NCBI GenBank assembly: GCA_910577045.1
Contig: CAJTLB010000001.1
Coordinates: 236,548-300,547, forward strand
From: an uncultured Lachnospiraceae bacterium
Lineage (GTDB): Bacteria; Bacillota; Clostridia; Lachnospirales; Lachnospiraceae
Length of the DNA: 64,000 nucleotides
Reading direction: 5' to 3'
Part shown: piece after piece, positions 33,674 to 42,766 of the stretch
Layout: the number at the start of each line of letters is the position of its first letter
How positions within the stretch are numbered: position 1 is the first letter of the stretch
Position numbers and translations under genes: made by a program
Notes under the pieces: generated by a model
Told to the model about the DNA's origin: nothing
The model's database searches: none
What the model saw: only the letters and a program-made list of their open reading frames with translations

Positions 33674-36511
33674 ATGGCGAAAATAAAAATAAGTGAATTT
33701 GCGGGGCAGCTTAATAGGAAAAGTAGTGAAATTATTAGCACTTTGGAAGCACTTGGGATTAATAATAATGGAAAACGGTTTATTCCAGCATCAAATATAG
33801 ATGAGGAAATTGCACAGAAGGTAAAGGAAAAGCTTGGCATAAAAGCAGAGACAGTACAAAAGGAGGAACCAAGGCCCATGAAGATGGAACCGGAGAAGAA
33901 AGAAGTACCGGAGAAGAAGGAGGCGCAAGAAGCCCCAAAGAAAAAGATATTTATGGTGTCAAACCCACAAAATAGTTCACAGGCAAGGAAGAATGGCAAA
34001 AAAAGTAATAAACCGCCTGTACAGGGACAAAAACCACAGCGGCAGGCCCAGAATAATAAGTTTCCTGAGCATAGGGCACAAGAACAAGGACATGAGCAAA
34101 AGCCAGTTTTAGAGCAGAAAATAGAACAAAAACCAGAGCAGAAACCAATGGAACAAAAAAAGGTACAGAAACCAGAACAGAAGGTAGTAAAAAAAGCAGA
34201 ACAGAAGCCAGTAGACCAGAAACCAATACAAAAGACAGACCAGAAATTGGCAGACCAAAAACTAATACAGAAGGCAGATCAGAAATTGGCAGACCAAAAA
34301 CCAATACAGAAGGCAGACCAGAAATTAACACAGAAAGTAGAACAAAAACTAACAGAACAGAAACCAGTACAAAAGGTAGAACAAAAGCCTGGACAGAAAC
34401 CAGCAGAGCAAAAGCCGGCACAAAAGCCTATACAAAAACAAAACAATGACCAGAGGCAAGGGGCACAACGGCAGAATTTCCAGCAAGGGCAAAAACAAAA
34501 TAATGATAGGAAGCCATACCAAAATAATAAAAATGGAAAACCAGACCAACAGATAAAAGGTTCTCAAAAAGGAAAACCAGAGGTAAAGGTAGAGGCACTT
34601 CCAGAAAAGAAGAATGACAGAAGGGCGGATAAATTCCAAGAGCGTGAACGTGATAGGGAGCGTGAAAATGGACGGAGTAACCGCCAAGAAAAACCAATAC
34701 TGCAAAAGAATAACCAGGTAAAGAAGGAACCTGTAAAACAAGAGCCAAAGGAACCAGAAATTAAAATAATCCAATTAGGGGATACAATAACAATTAAAGA
34801 ATTGGCAGAGAAAATGAAATTGCAGCCATCTGTCCTTGTAAAGAAAATGTTTTTGCAAGGTAAGATAGTAACTATTAACCAGGAAGTAGACTTTGCAACA
34901 GCAGAAGAAATTGCTTTGGAATTTGATATAATTGCGGAGCAGGAAGTAAAGGTAGATGTAATAGAAGAGCTATTAAAGGAAGAGGAAGAAGATGAAAACA
35001 ATATGATTTCCCGCCCGCCTGTTATCTGTGTTATGGGCCATGTAGATCATGGGAAAACCTCTCTTTTGGACGCAATTCGTTCTACAAATGTCACATCAAG
35101 GGAAGCTGGCGGCATTACACAGCACATTGGGGCTTATGTAGTAGAAATTAATGGGGAAAAAATTACATTTTTGGATACTCCGGGGCATGAAGCATTTACT
35201 GCTATGCGTATGAGGGGGGCACAGTCTACAGATATTGCAGTACTTGTGGTTGCGGCAGACGATGGAGTAATGCCACAGACTATAGAGGCAATTAACCATG
35301 CAAAAGCAGCAGGAATTGAAATTATTGTAGCCATTAATAAAATTGATAAGCCAAGTGCAAATATTGACCGTGTAAAACAAGAATTAATAGAATATGAGCT
35401 AGTGGCAGAGGACTGGGGTGGAAGTACTGTATTTGTGCCAGTTTCTGCACATACGGGTGAAGGTATTGAAAATCTTTTAGAAATGATTCTTTTAACTGCA
35501 GAGGTAAAAGAATTAAAGGCAAATCCAAAGAGAAGGGCAAGGGGCCTTGTCATTGAGGCACAACTTGATAAAGGCAAGGGGCCTGTTGCTACGGTTTTGG
35601 TACAAAAAGGGACATTGCATGTAGGCGATGTAATTGCTGCTGGCGCAAGCCATGGAAAAGTAAGGGCGATGATTGATGATAAAGGCCGTAGGGTAAAGGA
35701 AGCATTGCCTTCTACCCCAGTAGAAATCCTTGGTTTAAATGATGTGCCAAATGCCGGCGAAATTTTTGTGGCATGTGAAAATGAAAAGGAAGCGAGAAGT
35801 TTTGCAGAGACCTTTATTTCACAAGGAAAAGAGAAACTTTTGGAAGAAACAAAAGCAAAAATGTCTTTGGATGATTTGTTTAGCAAAATACAGGCAGGCA
35901 GTTTAAAAGAACTAAATATTATTGTAAAGGCAGATGTGCAAGGATCGGTAGAAGCAATGCGCCAGAGCCTTTTAAAACTCTCTAATGAAGAGGTTGTAGT
36001 AAAGGTAATCCATGGTGGAGTAGGTGCAATTAATGAATCTGATGTTATCCTAGCTTCTGCTTCTAACGCAATTATTATTGGCTTTAATGTAAAACCAGAT
36101 AATACGGCAAAAGGCATTGCAGAGCGTGAAAATGTGGATGTCCGCTTATATCGGGTAATTTATAATGCAATTGAAGATGTGGAAGCTGCGATGAAGGGCA
36201 TGTTAGAGCCTGTTTTTGAAGAAAAAATAATTGGCCATGCAGAGGTAAGGCAGACATTTAAGGCGTCAGGCGTGGGCATGATTGCTGGATCTTATATATT
36301 GGATGGGAAATTCCAAAGAGGCTGTACTTGCAGGGTAAGCAGAGATGGAGAAATATTATTTGATGGTGCACTGGCATCTTTAAAACGTTTTAAAGATGAT
36401 GTAAAAGAAGTAAATTCTGGCTATGAGTGTGGCTTAGTATTTGAGAAGTTTAATGATATAAAAGAAGGCGACCAAGTGGAAGCCTATATTATGGAAGAGG
36501 TTCCGAGATGA
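33674..36511 (+). CDS. infB: Translation initiation factor IF-2
   Basis: A 945-residue GTPase that brings fMet-tRNA to the 30S subunit. The first 50 residues form an IF2_N-type domain. Residues about 55-350 are a low-complexity, Gln/Lys/Pro-rich linker with internal repeats. A second IF2_N domain follows (TITIKELAEKMKLQPSVLVK). The G domain has GHVDHGKTS (about 455), DTPGHEAF and NKID. Domains II, III and IV complete the protein (VEAYIMEEV at the end). It is much longer than B. subtilis IF-2 because of the linker. The stop overlaps the start of rbfA. Confidence 0.96.
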   Translation: MAKIKISEFAGQLNRKSSEIISTLEALGINNNGKRFIPASNIDEEIAQKVKEKLGIKAETVQKEEPRPMKMEPEKKEVPEKKEAQEAPKKKIFMVSNPQNSSQARKNGKKSNKPPVQGQKPQRQAQNNKFPEHRAQEQGHEQKPVLEQKIEQKPEQKPMEQKKVQKPEQKVVKKAEQKPVDQKPIQKTDQKLADQKLIQKADQKLADQKPIQKADQKLTQKVEQKLTEQKPVQKVEQKPGQKPAEQKPAQKPIQKQNNDQRQGAQRQNFQQGQKQNNDRKPYQNNKNGKPDQQIKGSQKGKPEVKVEALPEKKNDRRADKFQERERDRERENGRSNRQEKPILQKNNQVKKEPVKQEPKEPEIKIIQLGDTITIKELAEKMKLQPSVLVKKMFLQGKIVTINQEVDFATAEEIALEFDIIAEQEVKVDVIEELLKEEEEDENNMISRPPVICVMGHVDHGKTSLLDAIRSTNVTSREAGGITQHIGAYVVEINGEKITFLDTPGHEAFTAMRMRGAQSTDIAVLVVAADDGVMPQTIEAINHAKAAGIEIIVAINKIDKPSANIDRVKQELIEYELVAEDWGGSTVFVPVSAHTGEGIENLLEMILLTAEVKELKANPKRRARGLVIEAQLDKGKGPVATVLVQKGTLHVGDVIAAGASHGKVRAMIDDKGRRVKEALPSTPVEILGLNDVPNAGEIFVACENEKEARSFAETFISQGKEKLLEETKAKMSLDDLFSKIQAGSLKELNIIVKADVQGSVEAMRQSLLKLSNEEVVVKVIHGGVGAINESDVILASASNAIIIGFNVKPDNTAKGIAERENVDVRLYRVIYNAIEDVEAAMKGMLEPVFEEKIIGHAEVRQTFKASGVGMIAGSYILDGKFQRGCTCRVSRDGEILFDGALASLKRFKDDVKEVNSGYECGLVFEKFNDIKEGDQVEAYIMEEVPR
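34212..34330 (+). repeat. 39-bp in-frame repeats within infB
   Basis: The linker coding sequence repeats with a 39-base (13-codon) period, encoding DQKLADQKLIQKA and close variants about two and a half times. Shorter QKP-type units (EQKPVEQK) surround it. Such repeats can change copy number between strains without changing the frame. Confidence 0.7.
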
Positions 36512-36873
36512 GAAAAAATAGTATAAAGAATACAAGAGTAAATGGTGAAGTATTAAAAGAATTAAGTAATATTATCCGAAATGAGATAAAAGACCCAAGA
36601 ATCCATGAGATGACATCTGTGGTCTCTGTGGAGGTAACACCAGATTTAAAATATTGTAAGGCATATATTAGCGTCCTTGGCAACGAAGAAGAACAACAAC
36701 AGACAATCCAGGGGCTTAAGAGTGCAGAAGGGTATATCCGTTCCCAGCTTGCAAAAACAATAAATTTAAGAAATACCCCACAGATTACTTTTATTCTGGA
36801 TCAATCAATTGAATATGGGGTAAATATGTCAAAACTGATTGATGAGGTAAATAAAAATGATATTGAAAAATGA
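36508..36873 (+). CDS. rbfA: Ribosome-binding factor A
   Basis: A 121-residue KH-fold protein needed for maturation of 16S rRNA and for cold adaptation. The family pattern is clear: the N-terminal RVNGEVLKELSNIIRNEIKD, then HEMTSVVSVEVTPDLKYCKA, SAEGYIRSQLAKTINLRNTP and QITFILDQSIEYGVNMSKLI. The ATG overlaps the infB stop (ATGA), indicating coupled translation. The last 17 bases overlap nrnA. Confidence 0.95.
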   Translation: MRKNSIKNTRVNGEVLKELSNIIRNEIKDPRIHEMTSVVSVEVTPDLKYCKAYISVLGNEEEQQQTIQGLKSAEGYIRSQLAKTINLRNTPQITFILDQSIEYGVNMSKLIDEVNKNDIEK

Positions 36874-37816
36874 ATTGAATGAAGTAAAAACAGTAGCAAT
36901 TTCCGGTCATATAAGGCCGGATGGCGACTGTATAGGTGCTTGCATGGGATTATACCACTATATCCGCCAAAATTTCCCAGAGATAGAAATAGATGTTTAT
37001 TTGGAAGAAGTTTCTGAAAAATATGCTTATATAGAAGAGTTAGATCAGATAAAACATACTGTTTCAGGGCCAAAGGAATATGATGTTTTCTTTATTTTGG
37101 ATTGTGGGGATAAAGAACGCCTTGGTTTTTCAGGAGTTTATTTTGATACAGCAAAAAAGACAGTTTGTATTGACCACCATATTAGTAATGAAGGGGATTT
37201 TGCAGATTGTAGTTTAATTGATCCAAAAGCGGCCGCTACCAGTGAGGTTTTGTTTTATTTAATGGATCAAGAAAAAATAAATTTGGCAGCAGCAACAGCG
37301 TTATATATAGGATTAATACATGACACAGGGGTATTTAAACATAGCAACACTACTGAAAAAACAATGATGGCAGCAGCAAAGCTTATTGGGCTTGGAGTAG
37401 AGTTTACTAAAATTATTAATGATACATTTTATGGAAAAAGTTATGTCCAGAACCAGATTCTTGGAAGGGCATTGTTAGAGAGTGTGGTATTTTACCATGG
37501 TACTTGTATTTTTACCGCACTTAGGTTAAAGGATTTGGATTTTTATGGGGTTGGGCCCAAAGATTTAGATGGTATTGTTGATCAATTAATTGTAACAGAA
37601 GGAATCCGTTGCGCTATCTTTCTCTATGAAATAGAACCGCAAAAGTTTAAAGTGAGCCTGCGTTGTAAAGAAGGGCTGGATGTAAGTAAAGTAGCATTAC
37701 ATTTTGGCGGCGGCGGGCACATAAAAGCAGCAGGGTGTGATATGATGGGAAGTGTGCATGATGTGATTAATAATTTATCAGCACAGCTTGCAAGGCAAAT
37801 TGACAATGCAGAATAA
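36857..37816 (+). CDS. nrnA: Bifunctional oligoribonuclease and pAp phosphatase, DHH family
   Basis: A 319-residue DHH/DHHA1 phosphoesterase that degrades nanoRNA to mononucleotides and dephosphorylates pAp. Metal-binding motifs are seen: GHIRPDGDCIGA (H and D), FILDCGD, the name-giving DHHIS and IHDTG. The C-terminal DHHA1 substrate motif is FGGGGHIKAAGC. The usual length. It overlaps rbfA by 17 bases and lies 15 bases before truB, a standard position in Clostridia. Confidence 0.92.
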   Translation: MILKNELNEVKTVAISGHIRPDGDCIGACMGLYHYIRQNFPEIEIDVYLEEVSEKYAYIEELDQIKHTVSGPKEYDVFFILDCGDKERLGFSGVYFDTAKKTVCIDHHISNEGDFADCSLIDPKAAATSEVLFYLMDQEKINLAAATALYIGLIHDTGVFKHSNTTEKTMMAAAKLIGLGVEFTKIINDTFYGKSYVQNQILGRALLESVVFYHGTCIFTALRLKDLDFYGVGPKDLDGIVDQLIVTEGIRCAIFLYEIEPQKFKVSLRCKEGLDVSKVALHFGGGGHIKAAGCDMMGSVHDVINNLSAQLARQIDNAE

Positions 37817-37831
37817 AATGGAGGCTGCGCC

Positions 37832-38731
37832 ATGTACAATGGGATACTAAATGTATATAAGGAAAAGGGATATACATCCCATGATGTAGTAGCATTGCTC
37901 CGGGGAATCTTAAAACAAAAAAAAATTGGCCATACAGGCACATTAGATCCTTTAGCAGAGGGAGTGCTTCCTGTGTGTTTAGGAACAGGCACAAAGCTTT
38001 GTGATATGCTAACAGACAGAGAAAAAGAATATGAGGCTATACTTTTGTTAGGCATTAGTACAGATACCCAGGATATTACAGGTACGGTATTACAAAAGAA
38101 AGAAGTAAACCTTCCAGAAAAAGTTGTAGAACAAGCAGTTTTTTCCTTTTTAGGAGAATATAACCAAATACCGCCTATGTATTCGGCTATTAAAGTAGAG
38201 GGGAAAAAGCTTTATGAGCTGGCAAGGGAAGGGAAAGAGATTGAAAGGAAGGCAAGAAAAGTAGGAATTTTTTCCATACAGATTCTTTCTATGGATCTTC
38301 CAAAAGTACATATCCGGGTATCTTGTTCAAAAGGGACATATATAAGGACATTGTGCCATGACATTGGAAAAGTGCTTGGCGTAGGTGGCTGCATGGAAGC
38401 CTTAGTACGTACTAAAGTTGGGAATTTTGGAATAAAAGATGCCCTAAAATTGGCTGAAATAGAGAAATACCAAAGTGAAAACAAGATAACAGAAAAAATT
38501 CTTTCTGTTGAGGATACCCTTGGCATTTACCCGAAATGTGTGGTAGATGCCAATACCGATCATTTGGTATATAATGGGAATCCTTTCCGGGAAGAAGCAA
38601 TACCAGGTAGTTTATTAGTAATAGAGTCCCCCGTGCGTGTATATGACAGTAAAGGGAAATTTATTGGTGTTTATTTATACAGAAAAGAAAAAAAAGCATA
38701 TTATCCTCTGAAAATGTTTCTGGAACCATAA
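37832..38731 (+). CDS. truB: tRNA pseudouridine(55) synthase TruB
   Basis: A 299-residue enzyme that makes pseudouridine 55 in the T arm of tRNA. The catalytic Asp is D39 in GHTGTLDPLAEGVLPVCLG. YEAILLLGISTDTQD, IPPMYSAIKVEGKKLYELAR and CSKGTYIRTLCHDIG are family motifs, and a PUA-like C-terminal domain ends in VYLYRKEKKAYYPLKMF. GGAGGCTGCGCC precedes the ATG. In the operon between nrnA and ribF. Confidence 0.95.
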   Translation: MYNGILNVYKEKGYTSHDVVALLRGILKQKKIGHTGTLDPLAEGVLPVCLGTGTKLCDMLTDREKEYEAILLLGISTDTQDITGTVLQKKEVNLPEKVVEQAVFSFLGEYNQIPPMYSAIKVEGKKLYELAREGKEIERKARKVGIFSIQILSMDLPKVHIRVSCSKGTYIRTLCHDIGKVLGVGGCMEALVRTKVGNFGIKDALKLAEIEKYQSENKITEKILSVEDTLGIYPKCVVDANTDHLVYNGNPFREEAIPGSLLVIESPVRVYDSKGKFIGVYLYRKEKKAYYPLKMFLEP

Positions 38732-38750
38732 TAAAGGAGTCAGGTGTTTT

Positions 38751-39680
38751 ATGGAATTTATTAATCAACTGTCACAACTGCATATAAAAGAAAAAACGGC
38801 TGTTACCCTAGGAAAGTTTGATGGCCTTCACAGAGGGCATAAAAAATTATTAAACCAGGTGTTAAGGAAGAAAGAAGAAGGCTATCGCTCTGCTATTTTT
38901 ACCTTTGACATTCCACCTAAAAATATGCTAAATGGGAAAAATGGCCGTTTGATATTGACAAATAAGGAAAGGACAGAGCTTCTAAAGCAATATAAGGTAG
39001 ATATTTTATTTGAATGTCCATTTACAAAAGAAGTAGCAACTATGGAACCAGAACAGTTTGTGGCAGAGATCTTATTAGGGCAAATGAATGCGGGGTATAT
39101 TGTAGTAGGGAGTGATTTTCGTTTTGGCCATAACCGGATGGGGGATATTTATATTTTGGATCACCTGTCCCGTAAATATAATTTTAAACTGCTGGTATTG
39201 GCAAAAGAACAATATCAGGGAAGGGATATTAGCAGTACATATATTAGGGATGTTTTAAAAGAAGGGAAAATTGAATTAGCAGCATTTTTATTAGGATATC
39301 CTTATTTTATAACAGGACAAGTAGTAAAAGGCAAACAACTTGGAAGGGAATTTGGCACCCCTACGCTAAACCAAATCCCAAAAGAAAATAAATTGCTTCC
39401 GCCAGATGGTGTATATGCTTCACAAGTATATTTGGAAGGGGAAAAATATAAGGGCATGACAAATATTGGGTTCCGCCCTACTGTGGAAAATACGCAGGTT
39501 CAAAATGTAGAAACCTTTTTATTTGGTTTTGAAGGGGATTTGTATGGAAAGGATATAAAGGTAGAACTTCTTTCCTATATACGGCCAGAACAAAAATTTG
39601 ATTCTATAGAAGGACTTAAATTACAATTACTAAAAGATAAGGAAACAATAAAAAAGTGGCATTTGGGTAAAAGTATATAA
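38751..39680 (+). CDS. ribF: Bifunctional riboflavin kinase / FAD synthetase
   Basis: A 309-residue enzyme converting riboflavin to FMN and then FAD. The N-terminal adenylyltransferase has TLGKFDGLHRGHKKLL (HxGH-type motif) and ISSTYIRDVLKEG. The C-terminal flavokinase begins FITGQVVKGKQLGREFGTPT, with LLPPDGVYAS and MTNIGFRPTV, and ends in KVELLSYIRPEQKFDS. AAAGGAGTCAGG precedes the ATG. Last gene of the translation operon before a methyltransferase gene; no terminator is evident between them. Confidence 0.94.
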   Translation: MEFINQLSQLHIKEKTAVTLGKFDGLHRGHKKLLNQVLRKKEEGYRSAIFTFDIPPKNMLNGKNGRLILTNKERTELLKQYKVDILFECPFTKEVATMEPEQFVAEILLGQMNAGYIVVGSDFRFGHNRMGDIYILDHLSRKYNFKLLVLAKEQYQGRDISSTYIRDVLKEGKIELAAFLLGYPYFITGQVVKGKQLGREFGTPTLNQIPKENKLLPPDGVYASQVYLEGEKYKGMTNIGFRPTVENTQVQNVETFLFGFEGDLYGKDIKVELLSYIRPEQKFDSIEGLKLQLLKDKETIKKWHLGKSI

Positions 39681-39726
39681 TGCAGGCTTTCTTAATATAA
39701 TGTTAGTTTTTAGGAGGGATAATAAA

Positions 39727-40461
39727 GTGAAAGGACAGCCATATTATTTAGCATATGAAAGTAGATATAAGACTGTTTTTGAAGCAGGAGTAGAACGTTG
39801 GGGACATTCCCCTGACGATCAAGAACTTTATATTACGCTGAAAGATTGGGTAATTGACAATAAGCTGACAGGTAAAAATATTATTGAATTTGCTTGTGGG
39901 GAAGGGGCAAGTGGGGTGATATTGTCAGAACTTGGCTGTCATTATTATGGAGTAGATATTGCCCCTTCTGCTGTTATAAAAGCGAGAGAAACATTGAAGA
40001 ATTATCCAAATGCAAAAGTGGAAATACTTGATATGGTGAAAGAAGCTACAAATGGAAAATATGATGCTGCACTTGATTGTATGGGTTTTCATATGCTTGT
40101 AACAGATGAAGATAGAAAATCGTATTTAAAGAACGCATTTTTGTCTCTTAAACGTAATTCGCCTATGTTGTTTTATAAAGAATCCTATAGAAATGATAGT
40201 AGTATAATAAGATCTACGGTTCATTCCTATGATGAATGGCTGAAAATAACTGGAAGTGACTATGAAACACCATCAGTACGCAGAGTTATGGGAAGTGGAG
40301 ATATCGAAGTAATGATACCATATGTGCCAACAAGGGCAAATGATAAAGATGGATATATTAAGGAAATGGAATGGGCTGGATTTACAGTAGAAAAATTTAT
40401 AGAAATGGATAGTTCAAGTAGTATTCAGTATTCTGCAAGCATTTATGTAAGGAAGCCTTGA
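39727..40461 (+). CDS. Class I SAM-dependent methyltransferase
   Basis: A 244-residue methyltransferase of unknown substrate. The SAM-binding motif I is IIEFACGEGASGVILSELG, with the acidic end of strand two in YYGVDIAPSAV, followed by DAALDCMGFHMLV (motif IV position). The C-terminal part has no named motif. The start is the GTG at 39727 behind TTAGGAGGG; the ATG at 39700 lies in front of that site. It could be a TehB- or UbiE-like enzyme for small molecules. No partner gene is adjacent. Confidence 0.82.
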   Translation: MKGQPYYLAYESRYKTVFEAGVERWGHSPDDQELYITLKDWVIDNKLTGKNIIEFACGEGASGVILSELGCHYYGVDIAPSAVIKARETLKNYPNAKVEILDMVKEATNGKYDAALDCMGFHMLVTDEDRKSYLKNAFLSLKRNSPMLFYKESYRNDSSIIRSTVHSYDEWLKITGSDYETPSVRRVMGSGDIEVMIPYVPTRANDKDGYIKEMEWAGFTVEKFIEMDSSSSIQYSASIYVRKP

Positions 40462-40518
40462 CTTAAAAATGTAAAATTATTTTTGTTTCCATAGTGTTGG
40501 ATTTGGTTAAAATTTACA

Positions 40519-40547
40519 TTGACAACAAAAAGTAATGTTGATATAAT
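40519..40547 (+). promoter_or_regulatory. Consensus promoter of the NlpC/P60 gene
   Basis: A perfect TTGACA (40519-40524), 17 bases, and perfect TATAAT (40542-40547). A leader of about 100 bases follows. Confidence 0.85.
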
Positions 40548-40599
40548 ACTCCTGTAACAAATGTAATAATTATGTAATAATTTGAAATAAGCACAAAAT

Positions 40600-40634
40600 C
40601 CTGCAAATCAATAGAAAACTACATTCTATGCAGG
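40600..40634 (+). promoter_or_regulatory. Leader hairpin before the NlpC/P60 gene
   Basis: CCTGC (40600-40604) pairs with GCAGG (40630-40634) and the inner ATAGAA (40611-40616) with TTCTAT (40624-40629), leaving a bulge. It sits just before the ribosome binding site AACAGGAG. A role in control is possible; no known riboswitch was recognised. Confidence 0.4.
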
Positions 40635-40653
40635 TGAACAGGAGTAATATAAG

Positions 40654-41706
40654 ATGAGACATTCAATAGGGAAACTAGCAGGGATTTATTTATTAAGTAC
40701 AGTAATGGTATTAAGTACAACAGAAGGTACATATGCTGTTAATCTTACTGGGATCGATGCAGCAGCAGGCGGTGCAGTAGCATTAGAGACATATTACCAG
40801 AATAGCAATAATGCCACTTCTAGCATAGAAGCAAATGGGAAGGCTGTTACTGCTTCAAAAGCAGTAGAAAAAGTTCCTGGATATGAAAACCTTGGATTGG
40901 CGAATGTGGAAGAAAGCCTGAATATCCGAGAGACTCCCGTTGACGGAAAGGTAGTTGGAAGATTATTAAAAGATGGTGCCTGTGAGATTATTTCAGAAGA
41001 AGATGGATGGTACTATATTGAATCAGGTGATATTAGTGGATATGTTAGTAAAGAATATATTTTGTCAGGCGAGGAAGCATTAGTGCGTGCCTGGGAAGTA
41101 ATGGCAAATGTAGCCACTGTTACGGCTGATGGTCTGTATTTAAGAGAAGCGCCTACGACAGAATCAGGGTATATTGAATTGCTTGGCAATTCAGAGAAAC
41201 TCCAGGTAGTGGATAAATTAGAAGGCTGGGCAAAAGTAGTAGTAGACAGTACGGAAGGGTATGTAAATACAGATTATATTGAGGTAAAACAAGAGTTGCA
41301 GACAGCGGTTTCTATGTCACAGTTTTTGTATGGCATGGATGTATCTGAGTTGCGTGTACAGATGGCAGAGTTTGCACAACAATTTGTGGGGTATCCCTAT
41401 GTATATGGCGGCAATAGTTTAACAAAGGGAACAGACTGCTCTGGTTTTACTAATCTAATCTATGCGCACTTTGGCATTTCTATTCCAAGAACTGCAACTA
41501 CGCAATATAATTATGGAACTAAAATTAGCACATCTGAATTAAAGCCGGGGGATTTAATCATATATGGTGAATACCAGATCGAACATGTAGGGATGTATAT
41601 TGGGAATGGAATGATTGTGCATGCAAGCAATGAAAGGACTGGGATTAAATATTCAGAAATGTATTATAGAAATATAATTGGGTGCGTGAGGATAATAAAT
41701 GATTAA
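40654..41706 (+). CDS. Secreted NlpC/P60 peptidoglycan hydrolase with two SH3 domains
   Basis: A 350-residue exported cell-wall hydrolase. The signal peptide covers about residues 1-29 (GKLAGIYLLSTVMVLSTTEG, ending near TYA). Two bacterial SH3 domains follow, about 75-133 (ESLNIRETPVDGKVVGRLLK) and 152-212 (DGLYLREAPTTESGYIELL). The C-terminal NlpC/P60 domain, about 232-350, has the catalytic Cys in GTDCSGFTNLIY and the His in IEHVGMYIGNGMIVHAS. The family cuts gamma-D-glutamyl-diamino acid bonds in peptidoglycan stem peptides. It has its own consensus promoter. Confidence 0.93.
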   Translation: MRHSIGKLAGIYLLSTVMVLSTTEGTYAVNLTGIDAAAGGAVALETYYQNSNNATSSIEANGKAVTASKAVEKVPGYENLGLANVEESLNIRETPVDGKVVGRLLKDGACEIISEEDGWYYIESGDISGYVSKEYILSGEEALVRAWEVMANVATVTADGLYLREAPTTESGYIELLGNSEKLQVVDKLEGWAKVVVDSTEGYVNTDYIEVKQELQTAVSMSQFLYGMDVSELRVQMAEFAQQFVGYPYVYGGNSLTKGTDCSGFTNLIYAHFGISIPRTATTQYNYGTKISTSELKPGDLIIYGEYQIEHVGMYIGNGMIVHASNERTGIKYSEMYYRNIIGCVRIIND

Positions 41707-41738
41707 GATAGGGAGGGAGAAGGTGCATAGGATGGGAC

Positions 41739-41966
41739 GCCGGGAGAGGCGTTTGGCAAATATTGCTCCGACTCCGTGGAACCAGTGTTTCTAAGTGTTC
41801 TGATTATTGTTTTTTTCTTTTCCGCAACCAGCTCCTATGCGGCGTCCTGCCGCAGAGGAGCCTTGCCCGGACGTCCTGTCCGGGCATTGCTGCTTTATAG
41901 GGCAGAACACTAAGAAACACTGGTTCCACTCTGTAGTCGCTATATTTGCCAAATGCCTCTCCCGGC
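41739..41966. repeat. Structured palindromic element, copy 1 (228 bp)
   Basis: A long inverted repeat with arms of about 63 bases (41740-41802 and 41903-41965, few mismatches) encloses two hairpins. One is GCTCCTATGCGGC/GCCGCAGAGGAGC at 41831-41861 and the other GCCCGGAC/GTCCGGGC at 41865-41885; both have the loop GTCCT. Read on the minus strand it has the same order as copy 2: arm, AGCAAT, 8-bp hairpin with loop AGGAC, 13-bp hairpin with loop AGGAC, GGTTG, arm. It is not protein-coding. A mobile MITE-like element or a structured RNA gene are both possible. Confidence 0.85.
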
Positions 41967-42083
41967 TGGATTATGCACGGTTCTGCTTTTGAAGGGGTGA
42001 TGGTGTTTTTTAGTTTTTTGGGTAATGGATGGGTATTGGGGTAGGTGAATATTTTGTGAATTGGGATCGGAAGGGGGATTTAT

Positions 42084-42737
42084 ATGTTTGAAATTTGTGA
42101 GAAAATAGGAATTAATCCTCAAAAACTTTATAATGGTTGTATTTTTATGGCGGTGGCTCATGCTGTAACAGTTGGGGAATATTCAGAGTTAAATTATGAA
42201 CATTCTTGGGATGGCATAAATTATTGTATGAATAACAGCCGGGGATGCCATGGTACGATTACTTTTGGTAAAAGGTATATTGTTGCTGTATTTCAAGATA
42301 TATCAGTAAAAGTAGCATATCAGGATGCAATGAATTATTTTAAAGGTGCACCAGAAGCTATTGTGGAGCTTGCGAAAACAGAAGCTCTCCAATATGTTCT
42401 GGAAAATATAGATGGGGAAATAAAACCTTATATTACAGCGGCGTTTTGGGGGACTTGGGATGGATTGTATAGTACGCTTGGGTATGATGAGTTTATGAAA
42501 AATAGTGCTTATATACTTGCTATACAACTTATGGAAATCGATGAAGCGCTTAGGGCTTGTGACGATTATTATGGACTTACTGATGAACAGATGGACTTAA
42601 TTCTTTCTCTTTCAAAACAGCGTTCCCAAATGGATTTTTCTATACCTATAGTCCTGAAAAAGACGGGTGCATTGTATGGCGACATGGATGAAATCAGGGC
42701 ATCTATGAGTGAATTAAATATTAAATTGGAAGAGTAA
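42084..42737 (+). CDS. Hypothetical protein bracketed by the two palindromic elements
   Basis: A 217-residue soluble, acidic protein with no signal or membrane helix. It contains YNGCIFMAVAHAVTVGEYSE at about 16-35, GTITFGKRYIVAVFQDIS in the middle and a helical C-terminus. No family is recognised. GGAAGGGGGATTTAT precedes the ATG. It lies alone between copy 1 and copy 2 of the 228-bp element, which point in opposite directions. Whether the elements control or moved the gene cannot be told from one sequence. Confidence 0.7.
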   Translation: MFEICEKIGINPQKLYNGCIFMAVAHAVTVGEYSELNYEHSWDGINYCMNNSRGCHGTITFGKRYIVAVFQDISVKVAYQDAMNYFKGAPEAIVELAKTEALQYVLENIDGEIKPYITAAFWGTWDGLYSTLGYDEFMKNSAYILAIQLMEIDEALRACDDYYGLTDEQMDLILSLSKQRSQMDFSIPIVLKKTGALYGDMDEIRASMSELNIKLEE

Positions 42738-42766
42738 AATAAAAAATGTAGCCATATAGAAATACA

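Noticed and set aside
33951..34774. Hydrophobic minus-strand frames over the infB linker
   Set aside because: They are the complement of Gln/Lys codons in the repeat and produce Leu/Val/Phe-rich nonsense; no start signals.
35134..36117. 327-codon open frame antisense to infB
   Set aside because: It lies wholly inside the conserved GTPase part of infB; Ser/Thr/Ala-rich translation is the usual mirror of a real gene.
41807..41992. 61-codon plus-strand frame
   Set aside because: It runs across the hairpins of palindromic element copy 1; no binding site and no protein-like features.
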